Source: Betaproteobacteria bacterium
GTDB lineage: Bacteria > Pseudomonadota > Gammaproteobacteria > Burkholderiales > JAEUOS01
Reading direction: 5' to 3'
DNA: 64,000 bases
Assembly: GCA_028292405.1 (NCBI GenBank)
Contig: JAQGMJ010000042.1
Location: 1-64,000 of the forward strand
Program-made: the position numbers and the translations under genes
Notes under the pieces: generated by a model
Told to the model about the DNA's origin: nothing
Database searches by the model: none
The model's input: only the letters and a program-made list of their open reading frames with translations
Shown: piece after piece, positions 52,779-61,040 of the stretch
Position numbering within the stretch: position 1 is the first letter of the stretch
Layout of the letters: each line of letters starts with the position of its first letter

Positions 52779-53990
52779 ATGAGCCCGCCGTCCCGCCCGC
52801 GAAGCGCCCAGCCGAAAATCCAGCGTCCCTGGAACGAGCGCGAACATCCCGTGCGTCCGCGCGCCGAGGAGGAGCCTGTTTCGATCGAGCGCGAGCGCGC
52901 GCCGGTGAAGGGGCGCGGGGCGCAGATCGCGCCGCAGGTGCGCTTCGACGCGCTGCAGCGCGAGGCGGTGGACGATGGCTGGGAAGGCGCCTATCCGCCG
53001 GAAGAAGAGGCGGCGCCGCCGAAGACCACGGTGACGGTGCAGACGGCCAAGAGCATCATCAGCAGCAACGATTCGCCGGACATCGGTTTCCGGCTGTCGA
53101 TCAACCCGTACTACGGCTGCGAGCATGGCTGCATTTATTGTTACGCGCGGCCGAGTTACGCCTATTGGGGGCTGTCGCCGGGGCTGGACTTCGAGACCAA
53201 GCTGTTCGCCAAGGCGAACGCGGCGGAGTTGCTGGTGAAAGAGCTTTCCAGGCCGAGCTACAAGTGCGAGCTGATCGCCATCGGCATGAATACGGATTGC
53301 TACCAGCCGATCGAGCGCGAGTGGAAAATCACCCGCTCGCTGCTGGAGATTTGCGCCGAATTCAGGCAGCCGATCGGGCTGGTGACCAAGTCGGCGCTGG
53401 TGGAGCGCGACATCGATATTCTGGGGCCGATGGCCGCGCAGGGGCTGGCCAAGGTGTACATCTCCTGCGCTTCGCTCGACGGCGACCTGGTGCGCAAGCT
53501 GGAGCCGCGCGCGGCGGCGCCGTACAAGCGCATCGAGACCATCCGCAAGCTGGCGGACGCCGGCATCCCGGTGGGCCTGCTGGCCGCGCCGCTGATCCCG
53601 ATGCTCAACGACCGCGACATCGAGACGGTACTGGAGGCGGCATGGGAGGCGGGGGCGCGCGAGGCGTCGTACACGCTGGTGCGCCTGCCGCATGAGCTGC
53701 GCGAGATTTTCAAGGACTGGCTGGCGCGTTATTTCCCGATGCGCGCCGAGCATGTGATGAGCATCATCCGCCAAAGCCGGGGCGGGCGCGAGAACGACTC
53801 CGAGTTCGGCAAGCGCATGAGCGGGGAGGGCGTGTTCGCAGAACTGATCGCCCAGCGTTTCAAAAAGGCTTGCGAGCGCCACGGCTTCAACCAGCGCATG
53901 TACAGCAAGGGCAGCAACACCAGCCTGTTCACGGTGCCCGAGCGCCTGCGGCCCAAGCCGAAGGAACAGCCGCAGCTCTCGCTGTTCTGA
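52779..53990 (+). CDS. Radical SAM protein of the PA0069 family
   Basis: The 403-residue protein has an Arg/Glu-rich N-terminal third. The radical SAM cluster is then CEHGCIYCYARPSYAYWGLSPG, with Cys114, Cys118 and Cys121 in a CxxxCxxC motif. This spacing and the following sequence match the PA0069/Rv2578c-like family related to spore photoproduct-lyase-type proteins. Further segments include IAIGMNTDCYQPIERE, LVTKSALVERDIDIL, VYISCASLDGDL and the C-terminal YSKGSNTSLF. Its substrate is unknown. It occupies the position after maf where RNase G is usual in related genomes. A hexamer array begins at the base after its stop codon. Confidence 0.9.
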   Translation: MSPPSRPRSAQPKIQRPWNEREHPVRPRAEEEPVSIERERAPVKGRGAQIAPQVRFDALQREAVDDGWEGAYPPEEEAAPPKTTVTVQTAKSIISSNDSPDIGFRLSINPYYGCEHGCIYCYARPSYAYWGLSPGLDFETKLFAKANAAELLVKELSRPSYKCELIAIGMNTDCYQPIEREWKITRSLLEICAEFRQPIGLVTKSALVERDIDILGPMAAQGLAKVYISCASLDGDLVRKLEPRAAAPYKRIETIRKLADAGIPVGLLAAPLIPMLNDRDIETVLEAAWEAGAREASYTLVRLPHELREIFKDWLARYFPMRAEHVMSIIRQSRGGRENDSEFGKRMSGEGVFAELIAQRFKKACERHGFNQRMYSKGSNTSLFTVPERLRPKPKEQPQLSLF

Positions 53991-54113
53991 GGGCGAGGGC
54001 GAGGGCGAGGGCGAGGGCGAGGGCCAGGGCCAGGGCCAGGGCCAGGGCCAGGGCGAGGGCCAGGGCCAGGGCGAGGCAGGGCAGAGGGCGAGGGCCAGGG
54101 CGAGGCAGGGCGC
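53991..54113 (+). repeat. Hexanucleotide array GGGC(G/C)A
   Basis: Immediately after the radical SAM stop codon, about twenty copies of GGGCGA or GGGCCA run nearly without interruption to about 54113, with GGCAGG variants near the end. The array is outside any supported gene. Read through, it would encode Arg-Ala or Gly-Gln dipeptides depending on frame. The strand is purine-rich with regular G triplets. Confidence 0.9.
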
Positions 54114-54322
54114 GTTGGGCGAGGCGGCCAGGGCTTCGCGATTTGCGAAGACTGGTTTCGCAAATCGCTTATTTTCAATCCGGCCGGGCGCGGGCATGCT
54201 GCGGCCCGGCGAGCCTCTGTTGCGTCGTTTTGCCGCATCGCATTAAAGCCTCTTCACATAAGCTGCGCCGAGAGCGGCGAACCGGTAAAATCGCGCCCGG
54301 CTGGATAATTTCTGGAGGCATG
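54114..54322. promoter_or_regulatory. Leader region of the NitT/TauT-type binding-protein gene
   Basis: After the hexamer array comes an imperfect palindrome around GATTTGCGAAGACTGGTTTCGCAAATC (54141-54167), arms GATTTGCGAA and TTCGCAAATC. This may act as an operator or hairpin. A GGAGG ribosome site is at 54314-54318. No gene is seen. Confidence 0.5.
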
Positions 54323-55348
54323 ATGATCAAACGTACCCTCGCGCTGGCGGCCGTGGCCGTGGCCGCGGCGCTGGCCTCGCCTTTTGCGCACGCGCAGGCG
54401 CCCGAGAAAAAAGACGTGCACATTTCCGTCGGCGGCAAGCCTGCGTTCTACTACCTGCCGCTGACCATTGCCGAGCAGCTGGGTTACTTCAAGGACGAAG
54501 GCCTGAACGTGAAGATCAGCGACTTCGCCGGCGGTTCCCAATCCTTGCAGGCGGTGGTGGGCGGCTCGGCCGACGTGGTCTCCGGGGCCTTCGAACACAC
54601 CATCAACATGCAGGCGAAAAAGATCTCGATGATCGCCTTCGTGCAAATGGGCCGCGCGCCGCAGATTTCCATCGGCATTTCCAAGGCAAAGGCCGGCAGC
54701 GTGAAGACCGCGGCCGACCTGAAGGGGATGAAAATCGGCGTCTCCGCGCCGGGCTCGTCCACCAACATCATCCTCAACGCGTTCATCGGCAAGGCGGGCT
54801 TGAAGCCTTCCGACGTTTCCATCATCGGCGTGGGCACCGGCGCCGGCGCGCTGGCCGCCATCAAGAGCGGGCAGATCGACGGCACCTCCAATACCGACCC
54901 GATCATGACCAAGCTGGAGATGGACGGTTCGGTGAAGATCATCGCCGACACCCGCACCATGAAGGGTACCGAGGCGATTTTCGGCGGCCCGCTGCCCGCC
55001 GCCTCGCTCTACGCGCCGGCCAAGTGGGTGAAGGAAAACCCGAACACGGTGCAGGCCCTGACCAACGCCATCGTGCGCGCCGACAAGTGGATCGCCAAGG
55101 CCTCCGCCACCGACGTCGCCAAGGCCGTGCCCGCCGCCTACACCATGGGCGACGCCGCGCTGTACATGTTCTCCTTCGACAAGGTGAAGGACGCGTTCTC
55201 GACCGACGGTTTCATCGCCGAGGCCGGGGTGAAGAACACGCTCAAGATGCTCGCCACCTACAACCCGGAAATCAAGCCGGCCGAGATCAAACTGAACGAG
55301 ACGTTCACCAACGACTTCGTCAAGAAGGCCAACGCCAAGTACAAGTAA
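54323..55348 (+). CDS. ABC transporter substrate-binding protein (NitT/TauT family)
   Basis: The 341-residue product has a signal peptide (about residues 1-25, ending SPFAHAQA) and the SBP fold of aliphatic sulfonate/nitrate/thiamine-precursor binding proteins. Evidence is the N-terminal PAFYYLPLTIAEQLGYFKDEGLNVKISDFAGGSQSLQAVVGGSADVV and LKGMKIGVSAPGSSTNIILNAF. ATG 54323, the second of two adjacent ATGs, has better spacing to GGAGG. With the ATPase (55575) and permease (56515) genes it forms a complete importer. The genes are separated by 226 and 136 bases, so the operon is looser than usual. Ligand unknown. Confidence 0.93.
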   Translation: MIKRTLALAAVAVAAALASPFAHAQAPEKKDVHISVGGKPAFYYLPLTIAEQLGYFKDEGLNVKISDFAGGSQSLQAVVGGSADVVSGAFEHTINMQAKKISMIAFVQMGRAPQISIGISKAKAGSVKTAADLKGMKIGVSAPGSSTNIILNAFIGKAGLKPSDVSIIGVGTGAGALAAIKSGQIDGTSNTDPIMTKLEMDGSVKIIADTRTMKGTEAIFGGPLPAASLYAPAKWVKENPNTVQALTNAIVRADKWIAKASATDVAKAVPAAYTMGDAALYMFSFDKVKDAFSTDGFIAEAGVKNTLKMLATYNPEIKPAEIKLNETFTNDFVKKANAKYK

Positions 55349-55574
55349 GCCGGCGGCAGCGCGGGAGGGCCCGGGGCGCGCAAGCCCGGGGGGACGGTGA
55401 TTTCGCCGGTTTTCGTATATTCTCCTGCGCTGCCATCCCTGCCCCATCGGCCGTACCGATCGTTCCCAGCCGTACCGAGAGCCGGTGCGTCGCCGGGTGC
55501 GGCCGGGGCCACAAACCCGGGCTACCTGACATTGGGTCTGGCCCACAGCGAACGCCCCCCCAGCCGCTCACCGC

Positions 55575-56378
55575 ATGTCCGCCCTGCTCTTAGACGACAT
55601 CACCTGCACCTTCATTTCGCGCGACGACCCCGCCGCGCGCTATACCGCCGTGCGCAACGCCAGCATCGCGGTGGGGGAGGGCGAGTTCGTCTCCGTGGTC
55701 GGGCCCACCGGCTGCGGCAAGTCCACGCTGCTCAACGTCGCCGCCGGGCTGCTGCAGCCTTCCAGCGGCGACTGCAAGGTGTTCGGCAAGACGCTGGAAG
55801 GCATCAACAGCCACGCCGGCTACCTGTTCCAGACCGAGTCGCTGATGCCCTGGCGCCGCGCGCTGGACAACGTCATCGCCGGGCTGCAGTTTCGCGGTGT
55901 GCCGAAAGAAGAGGCGGTGCCGCGCGGCGAGGAGTGGCTGGCGCGCGTCGGCCTCGCGGGTTTCGGTGGCCGCTATCCCCACCAGCTCTCCGGCGGCCAG
56001 CGCAAACGCGTGGCGCTGGCGCAATGCCTGATCCTCGACCCAAAGATTATCCTGATGGACGAGCCCTTCTCTGCGCTGGACGTGCAGACCCGCCAGCTGA
56101 TGGAAAACGAGTTGCTCGAACTCTGGGCCGCCGACCGCAAGTCGGTGCTGTTCATCACTCACGACCTCGAAGAAGCCATCGCCTTGTCCGACCGCGTGAT
56201 CGTGCTCTCCGCCGGGCCGGAGACGCACCCGATCGGCGAATTCGCCATCGACCTGCCGCGCCCGCGCGACGTTTCCGAGGTGCGCCTGACCCCGCGCTTT
56301 CTCGAGCTGCATGAGAAGATCTGGCATGCGATGAAAGAGGAAGTGCTCAAGGGTTACCGGCAGCAGCTCAAGGCCTGA
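55575..56378 (+). CDS. ABC transporter ATP-binding protein (NitT/TauT family)
   Basis: The 267-residue ATPase has Walker [10 protein letters not shown] at about residues 43-51, a Q-loop in [11 protein letters not shown], the signature [15 protein letters not shown] near 137, Walker [13 protein letters not shown], and the switch His in [18 protein letters not shown]. This is the SsuB/TauB/NrtD type. It energises the importer with the binding protein upstream and the permease downstream. A 226-base gap precedes it and holds a hairpin-like CCCGGG/CCCGGG pair. A short-repeat tract of about 115 bases follows. Confidence 0.95.
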   Translation: MSALLLDDITCTFISRDDPAARYTAVRNASIAVGEGEFVSVVGPTGCGKSTLLNVAAGLLQPSSGDCKVFGKTLEGINSHAGYLFQTESLMPWRRALDNVIAGLQFRGVPKEEAVPRGEEWLARVGLAGFGGRYPHQLSGGQRKRVALAQCLILDPKIILMDEPFSALDVQTRQLMENELLELWAADRKSVLFITHDLEEAIALSDRVIVLSAGPETHPIGEFAIDLPRPRDVSEVRLTPRFLELHEKIWHAMKEEVLKGYRQQLKA

Positions 56379-56395
56379 TACTCCTCCCATCCATC

Positions 56396-56511
56396 CAGCC
56401 TAGCCCAGCCCAGCCAAGCCCAGCCCAGCCAAGCCCAGTCAGCCAAGCCCAGCCCAGCCTAGCCCAGTCAGCCAAGCCCAGTCAGCCAAGCCCAGCCCAG
56501 CCAGCCCATCC
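56396..56511 (+). repeat. AGCCC-rich tandem repeat tract between ABC ATPase and permease genes
   Basis: The tract is made of alternating AGCCC, AGCCA and AGTC units (for example AGCCCAGCCAAGCCC, AGTCAGCCAAGCCC) from just after the ATPase stop to four bases before the permease ATG. It leaves no normal ribosome site in front of the permease gene, so unit number may influence permease translation. Confidence 0.88.
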
Positions 56512-56514
56512 GCC

Positions 56515-57336
56515 ATGTGGAAGCGCCTCAAACCCAACCGCAAGAACCTGCGCATCTACCAGGTGCTGATCCTCGTCTTGCTGCTGGCCTTCTGGTACAT
56601 CGGCACCAACCCCAACGTGCCGGCGATCTACTTCGACGACGTCAACAAGGCGCCGTTCTTTTTCGGCGAGCCGCTCAAGGTGGCTTCGCGCCTGTGGGAC
56701 TGGTTCTACGGCGGCGAGATCTATGCGCATCTCTGGGTGACGCTGGTCGAAACCATGCTGGCCTTCGCCATCGGCACAGTCGCCGGCTTGGCTATCGGTT
56801 TGTGGCTGGGACTGGCGCCGGCCTGGGCCGATGTGTTCGACCCCTTCATCAAGGGTGCCAACGCCATGCCGCGCGTCATCCTCGCGCCGATTTTCATGGT
56901 GTGGTTCGGCCTCGGCATCGGTTCCAAGGTGGCGCTGGGTTTCACGCTGGTGTTCTTCATCGTCTTTTTCAACGTCTACCAGGGCGTGCGCGAGGTCAGC
57001 CCCGTGGTGCTGGCCAATGCGCGCATGCTCGGCGCCAACAACCGGCAGCTGCTGCGCTCGGTCTACCTGCCCTCGGCGATGAGCTGGGTCTTCGCCTCCC
57101 TGCACAACGCGGTCGGCCTGGCCTTCGTCGGCGCGGTGGTGGGCGAGTACCTCGGCTCCGCTTCCGGCGTCGGCTACCTGATCCACCAGGCCGAGGGGGT
57201 GTTTGACATCAACACCGTGTTCGCCGGCATCATCCTGCTCACCGTCTTTGCCATCGTGCTCGACTGGATCGTCGGCATGATCGAAAAGCGCCTGATGGTA
57301 TGGCAGCCCCGCGCCGGGGAAACCGAGCGCATGTAG
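56515..57336 (+). CDS. ABC transporter permease (NitT/TauT family)
   Basis: The 273-residue protein has about six membrane helices, from VLILVLLLAFWYIGTNP at the N-terminus to FAGIILLTVFAIVLDWIVGMIEKRL at the C-terminus. The cytoplasmic EAA-type loop is REVSPVVLANARMLGANNRQLLRSVYLPSAMSWVFASL, with the conserved Gly that contacts the ATPase. It is the BPD_transp_1 (SsuC/TauC) type. It completes the importer begun at 54323. The region before ATG 56515 is a repeat tract and lacks a clear Shine-Dalgarno. Confidence 0.94.
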   Translation: MWKRLKPNRKNLRIYQVLILVLLLAFWYIGTNPNVPAIYFDDVNKAPFFFGEPLKVASRLWDWFYGGEIYAHLWVTLVETMLAFAIGTVAGLAIGLWLGLAPAWADVFDPFIKGANAMPRVILAPIFMVWFGLGIGSKVALGFTLVFFIVFFNVYQGVREVSPVVLANARMLGANNRQLLRSVYLPSAMSWVFASLHNAVGLAFVGAVVGEYLGSASGVGYLIHQAEGVFDINTVFAGIILLTVFAIVLDWIVGMIEKRLMVWQPRAGETERM

Positions 57337-57360
57337 CGCACGGTGATACGCTTGTAGCCC

Positions 57361-57744
57361 ATGACGACCTTCGTGCAGCGGCTCAAGGGTTTCCTCGGCC
57401 AGGCCACGGCCCACCCCATCGGCGAGGCCTGCGGTTGCGCGAGGCCGCCTTTCCACCACGCGCAGTTCGAGCGCGCCGAGCTGGGTGAAGACCCCTTCCA
57501 TGCCGACGTCGCCGTCGACCGCTGCAAGCGCTGCGGCCAGTCCTGGCTGCACTACGCGCTGGAAGATGCGGAGTACTCAGGCTCCGGCCGCTGGTGGCGC
57601 GCGGCGCTTAGTCCGGAGCAGAGGGCCGCGTTGAAGGCGGCGGAGGCGCGCGGGTTCATCGAGGCGCAGTACGCGTGCTTTGCCGGCGGCAGCTACTTCG
57701 ATTCGACCGGGTTTGAGCAGAGGGCGCCGATCCGAGTGGCGTGA
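57361..57744 (+). CDS. Hypothetical small protein with Cys pairs (possible zinc ribbon)
   Basis: I do not recognise this 127-residue protein. It contains EACGCARPPFHH near residue 22 and VDRCKRCGQSWLHY near residue 53. The two Cys pairs about 28 residues apart, with nearby His, could bind zinc. The remainder is rich in aromatic residues (YALEDAEYSGSGRWWRAALS) and has no signal peptide or membrane segment. Its codon use matches the surrounding genes and its ATG lies 25 bases after the permease stop, so it is probably real and may be cotranscribed with the importer. Confidence 0.75.
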   Translation: MTTFVQRLKGFLGQATAHPIGEACGCARPPFHHAQFERAELGEDPFHADVAVDRCKRCGQSWLHYALEDAEYSGSGRWWRAALSPEQRAALKAAEARGFIEAQYACFAGGSYFDSTGFEQRAPIRVA

Positions 57745-57871
57745 TCACCCGGCGCTTTTGCGCGGACGGCACCTTGGCCGGTCGACAATTTAAAGAACAA
57801 ACAGCACGCGCCAGGCGGCGCCGCAATCAGGCGCGCGCCCGTCATCCCGACGGACGCGGCCTGCCATACGC

Positions 57872-59134
57872 TTAACGCGTAAACGGCTCCTTCAAATCCC
57901 CCGACTTGAACTCCGGCGGATAGAGGATGGGCTGCACGCCGGGCTTCTTGAACTGCTCGGGGTCGTTGCCTTTTACGCCCTGGTACTGCACGTAGATCAG
58001 GCGCGGTTTTTCCCACTCGCCGCTCTTGTCGAACTTGACCTTGCCGACCACGGTGTCGAAGGTGTGGCTTTTCATGAAGTCGTTGAGCTTCTTCTGGTCG
58101 GTGCCGCCGGCGCCGACAATGGCCTGGCCGATCACCTGCATTTCGGCGTAGGCATAGGGAGGGCCGTAGATGCCGATCGGGTCGGCGCCGGCCTTCACCG
58201 CCAGCGGACGATAGCGCTCCAGCATTTCGTTAAGGCCGGGGAACTGCATGGTCGATTGCGGCGAGTAGACGTCGTAGCCGACGAAGCCGTTCAGGTTCTC
58301 GCCCATCGCGACCTTGATGCCGCCGAACTGCAGGCCGATCATGCCGCCGCCGACCATCCGCGCCTTCAGCTTGATTTCGTTCGCCGCGCGCACCATGCCG
58401 ACCGAATCCGACGGGTAGGAGGCGATGAAAATGATGTCCGGGCTGGTCGCCTGCACCGCGCGCAGGATAGGCGAGTAGTCCACCGTGGAGGGCGGGTAGC
58501 TCTTGTCGTACACCACCTTGAAGCCGGCCTTCTTGGCGTGGACGCGCGCGCCTTCGACGGCGTTTTGCGCGAACTCGGCATCCGCCGACACCAGGGCGAT
58601 GGTCTTCGGCTTCGGGTTCATCTTCTCGGCGATGGCGAAATAGCCGCGCGAGAACTCGGCAGTGGAGTCGGCGCCGGAAGGGGTGATGCCGAAGTAGCGG
58701 TCGTACTTGAACTTGTCATTCGTGCCGGTGTTGAACACCGTCATGAAGGTCATGTTCCGCTGCATGATGGTGGGCATGGCCGGCGCCGTCATGTTGGTGC
58801 CGTAGGGCGAGACCACCACGTCGACCTTGTCGACTTCCAGCAGCTTGGTGTAGAGGCCCGGGACCTGTGCGCCGTTGCTCTGGTCGTCGTACACCACCAG
58901 CTCGACCTTGCGGCCGAGCAGCCCGCCCTTGGCGTTGGTGTCGTCGGCCCACATCTGCATGGCGATCAGGTGCGCCTTGCCGGTGGCGGCGAGCGAGCCG
59001 GTCTGGCTCATCGAAAAGCCGATCTTGATCGGGCCGGTTTGCGCCGCTTGTCCGTATGCGACGGGGGCAAACAGGGTAGCCAGGGCGATGCCGGCAATGC
59101 CGGCCAGCCCCTTCAGGCGGGTGGTGAGTTTCAT
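57872..59134 (-). CDS. Branched-chain amino acid-type ABC transporter substrate-binding protein
   Basis: The 420-residue exported protein has a signal peptide (MKLTTRLKGLAGIAGIALATLFAPVAYGQ) followed by the periplasmic type 1 fold seen in LivJ-like binding proteins. Landmarks are PIKIGFSMSQTGSLAATGKAHL and GLLGRKVELVVYDDQSNGAQVPGLYTKLLE. VVSPYGTNMTAPAMPTIMQ and NPKPKTIALVSADAEFAQNAVEGARVHAKKAGFKVVY follow. A GGAGGAGAC site supports ATG 59134 over the in-frame ATG 59158. No matching permease or ATPase is in the window. The ligand could be an amino acid, amide or aromatic acid. Confidence 0.93.
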   Translation of the reverse strand: MKLTTRLKGLAGIAGIALATLFAPVAYGQAAQTGPIKIGFSMSQTGSLAATGKAHLIAMQMWADDTNAKGGLLGRKVELVVYDDQSNGAQVPGLYTKLLEVDKVDVVVSPYGTNMTAPAMPTIMQRNMTFMTVFNTGTNDKFKYDRYFGITPSGADSTAEFSRGYFAIAEKMNPKPKTIALVSADAEFAQNAVEGARVHAKKAGFKVVYDKSYPPSTVDYSPILRAVQATSPDIIFIASYPSDSVGMVRAANEIKLKARMVGGGMIGLQFGGIKVAMGENLNGFVGYDVYSPQSTMQFPGLNEMLERYRPLAVKAGADPIGIYGPPYAYAEMQVIGQAIVGAGGTDQKKLNDFMKSHTFDTVVGKVKFDKSGEWEKPRLIYVQYQGVKGNDPEQFKKPGVQPILYPPEFKSGDLKEPFTR

Positions 59135-59301
59135 GTCTCCTCCGATGTTTGTATGCAAAGGGCGAAAATCCTTTTCCGCCTCAGCCGTGCATTATGCCGC
59201 GAACGTAAAAACCATGTAAAAAACTCGTCAAACTGCCTGACTGATTTCAGTTGTGCAGGGCTACTTCGTTCGATGCTTCATCAATTCAAATTGCCCGTTA
59301 G

Positions 59302-59439
59302 GAGGTCTCCTCCCCTTCAAGGGGAGGGACAAGGGTGGGGATGGGTGAGCCCGCACTAAGAGATACTGTTCCGGAGCCAGCACAACCCCATCCCCACCGG
59401 GTCTGTGTAACCCCCTCCCCCTTGAAAGGGGAGAGACCT
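59302..59439. repeat. Large inverted-repeat element (MITE-like or cruciform)
   Basis: The left part (59302-59345) starts AGGTCTCCTCCCCTTCAAGG and continues to GGTGGGGATGGG. The right part (59385-59439) is its approximate reverse complement, CCCCATCCCCACC through CCCTCCCCCTTGAAAGGGG to AGAGACCT. Each arm also contains its own small palindrome (CTCCCCTTCAAGGGGAG on the left). The arms enclose about 40 unrelated bases. It lies in a 346-base gap between two minus-strand genes. Similar GGTGGGGATGGGG/CCCTCCCCCTT motifs recur in intergenic regions of some betaproteobacteria. No coding sequence is present. Confidence 0.75.
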
Positions 59440-59480
59440 GCTAAGTTGTTCCGTCCTGGAGGGAGAGGTCGTTCAACAAC

Positions 59481-60518
59481 CTACCTCCCTTCCACTTCCC
59501 TCCTCACTATCGCCGCCCCCTCCACCATCGCCCGCATCTTCCCGTCCGCCACATCGCGCGGCAGATACTTCATGCCGCAGTCCGGCGCGACGATGATGTT
59601 TTCCGCCTTGGCATAAGGCAGGGCGCGGCGGATGCGCTGGGCCACCACTTCGGGCCGCTCGATGTTCATGTCCGCCAGGTCGATCACCCCGAGGATGATC
59701 TTCTTGTTGTCCAGGTCCGTCAGCGCGCGGGTGTCCAGATTGGACTGCGCCGTTTCCAGCGACACCTGCTTGCAGGTGCAGCCGTGCAGCTCCGGCAAGA
59801 ACGAATAGCCCGAGGGCCGCGCGTGGATCACCGCGGCGTAGCCGAAGCAGATGTGCACGGCGGTGGTCCCGGTGATGCCTTCGAGCGCCGCGTTCAGCGC
59901 CTTCAGCCCGAACTCGCGCGCCTTCTCCGGCCGCGCCTGCATATACGGCTCGTCGATCTGCACCACGTCGGCCCCGGCGGCGAAGAGTTCGCGTATCTCC
60001 TCGTTCACCGCCGCCGCATAGGCCATCGCCGCCGCCTCTTCGCTGGGGTAGAAATCGTTCTGGGCCTGCTGCGTCATCGTAAACGGGCCGGGCACCGTGA
60101 TCTTCGCCTGCTTGCCGTCACGCAAATGCGCCTTGAGGAACTTGAGGTCATCCACCTCCACCGCCCGCAGGCGCCTGATCTCCCCCACGATGCGCGGCAC
60201 CGGGTTGGGGTGCCCGCTGCGGTCCAGCCCCACCCCCGGGTTGTCGATATCGATGCCCGAGAGCGCCGTCGCAAACCGGTTCGAATAACTCTCGCGGCGT
60301 ATCTCGCCATCGGTAATGATGTCCAGCCCCGCATCCTCCTGCGCCTTGATCGCCAGGCGCGTCGCATCGTTCATCGCCTCCTCCAGGTAAGGCTCGGGGA
60401 TGCGCCACAACTCCTTCGCCCGCGTGCGCGGCGGAAAGCGCCCCGCCAGCTTCTGCCTGTCGATCAGCCACTCCGGCTGCGGATAACTCCCGACCAGGGA
60501 GGTGGGAAATAAATGCAT
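59481..60518 (-). CDS. MetE-like cobalamin-independent methyltransferase (methionine synthase II family)
   Basis: The 345-residue protein corresponds to the C-terminal barrel of MetE and to stand-alone MetE-like proteins. The N-terminus is TSLVGSYPQPEWLIDRQKL. DIITDGEIRRESYSNRF, ITVPGPFTMTQQ and DVVQIDEPYMQARPEKA follow. Zinc ligands are suggested by VHICFGYA and the late APDCGMKYLP. The N-terminal folate domain of full MetE is absent. Such short enzymes may use a different methyl donor or act in xenobiotic or core methionine metabolism. It stands alone beside a repeat-rich region. Confidence 0.9.
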   Translation of the reverse strand: MHLFPTSLVGSYPQPEWLIDRQKLAGRFPPRTRAKELWRIPEPYLEEAMNDATRLAIKAQEDAGLDIITDGEIRRESYSNRFATALSGIDIDNPGVGLDRSGHPNPVPRIVGEIRRLRAVEVDDLKFLKAHLRDGKQAKITVPGPFTMTQQAQNDFYPSEEAAAMAYAAAVNEEIRELFAAGADVVQIDEPYMQARPEKAREFGLKALNAALEGITGTTAVHICFGYAAVIHARPSGYSFLPELHGCTCKQVSLETAQSNLDTRALTDLDNKKIILGVIDLADMNIERPEVVAQRIRRALPYAKAENIIVAPDCGMKYLPRDVADGKMRAMVEGAAIVRREVEGR

Positions 60519-61040
60519 GGTTGTCTCCTGCTCTTATGATTGGATGCGCTGCCCGAGCATTGTAGAACAGGCCCGGCCCGCTACAACAACTGTGGTCGCC
60601 GGGCGGCGCACCCTGAGAAACCCTGAGATTCTTTCGACAATTTGAAAGGCCACCCTGAGAAAACCTGAGAAATTTTCGACAATTTGCGCACCGGCGTTAT
60701 GCCGACCACGGTAAACAACGGTGGATTTTCGAAAAATCTCGCCGTGATGCTGGCTGTCACTACAAACGTGGTTAGTGGGCGCAACCACAGTAAAGAACAG
60801 GTTTTCTCGCAACTCGCGCAATCCAGCCATACTTCGTCCGCGACTCCGGTGCCAAGCGGTTTCGCCGACACAACTGTAGTAACCCGCCGCGACCTCGCAC
60901 CGGCCGCGCCGGAGCGGAGGAGTGCCGGGTAAAAGTGAGTGCGTGTTGTTCATAGGAAATCAGGGCAGAGCACCGCCCATGTTTCAAACATACGCTAGTC
61001 GAGCAACTAAGTGTGGTTGATTTGAAGTGCGTTGCCGCGC
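60519..61040. other. Intergenic region, repeat-rich, without convincing genes
   Basis: These 522 bases carry the second copy of a dispersed element (60582-60768) and a direct repeat inside it. Reading frames here translate the repeats, have no recognisable domains and differ in composition from genuine genes nearby. The right part (60900-61040) is less GC-rich and shows nothing recognisable. Confidence 0.6.
60582..60768 (-). repeat. Dispersed intergenic repeat element, copy B
   Basis: Read on the minus strand this segment matches copy A at 16100-16240, with the same blocks in the same order: TGTAGT, a TTTTTCGAAAAT-like run, TTTACCGTGGTC, a CTCAGG...GGTGGC block identical over 21 bases (60649-60669), and ACCACAGTTGT. 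Copy B is longer because it has two direct repeats of about 36 bases with a 42-base period (60609-60644 and 60651-60686), each CACCCTGAGAAA...TTTCGACAATTTG. Confidence 0.75.

Noticed and set aside
53991-54113. CRISPR-like array
   Set aside because: The unit is a 6-base perfect tandem repeat without spacers.
60534-60953. 139-codon minus-strand frame in the 60.6-kb gap
   Set aside because: It consists of the dispersed repeat and its internal duplication; no domain or coding bias supports a gene.
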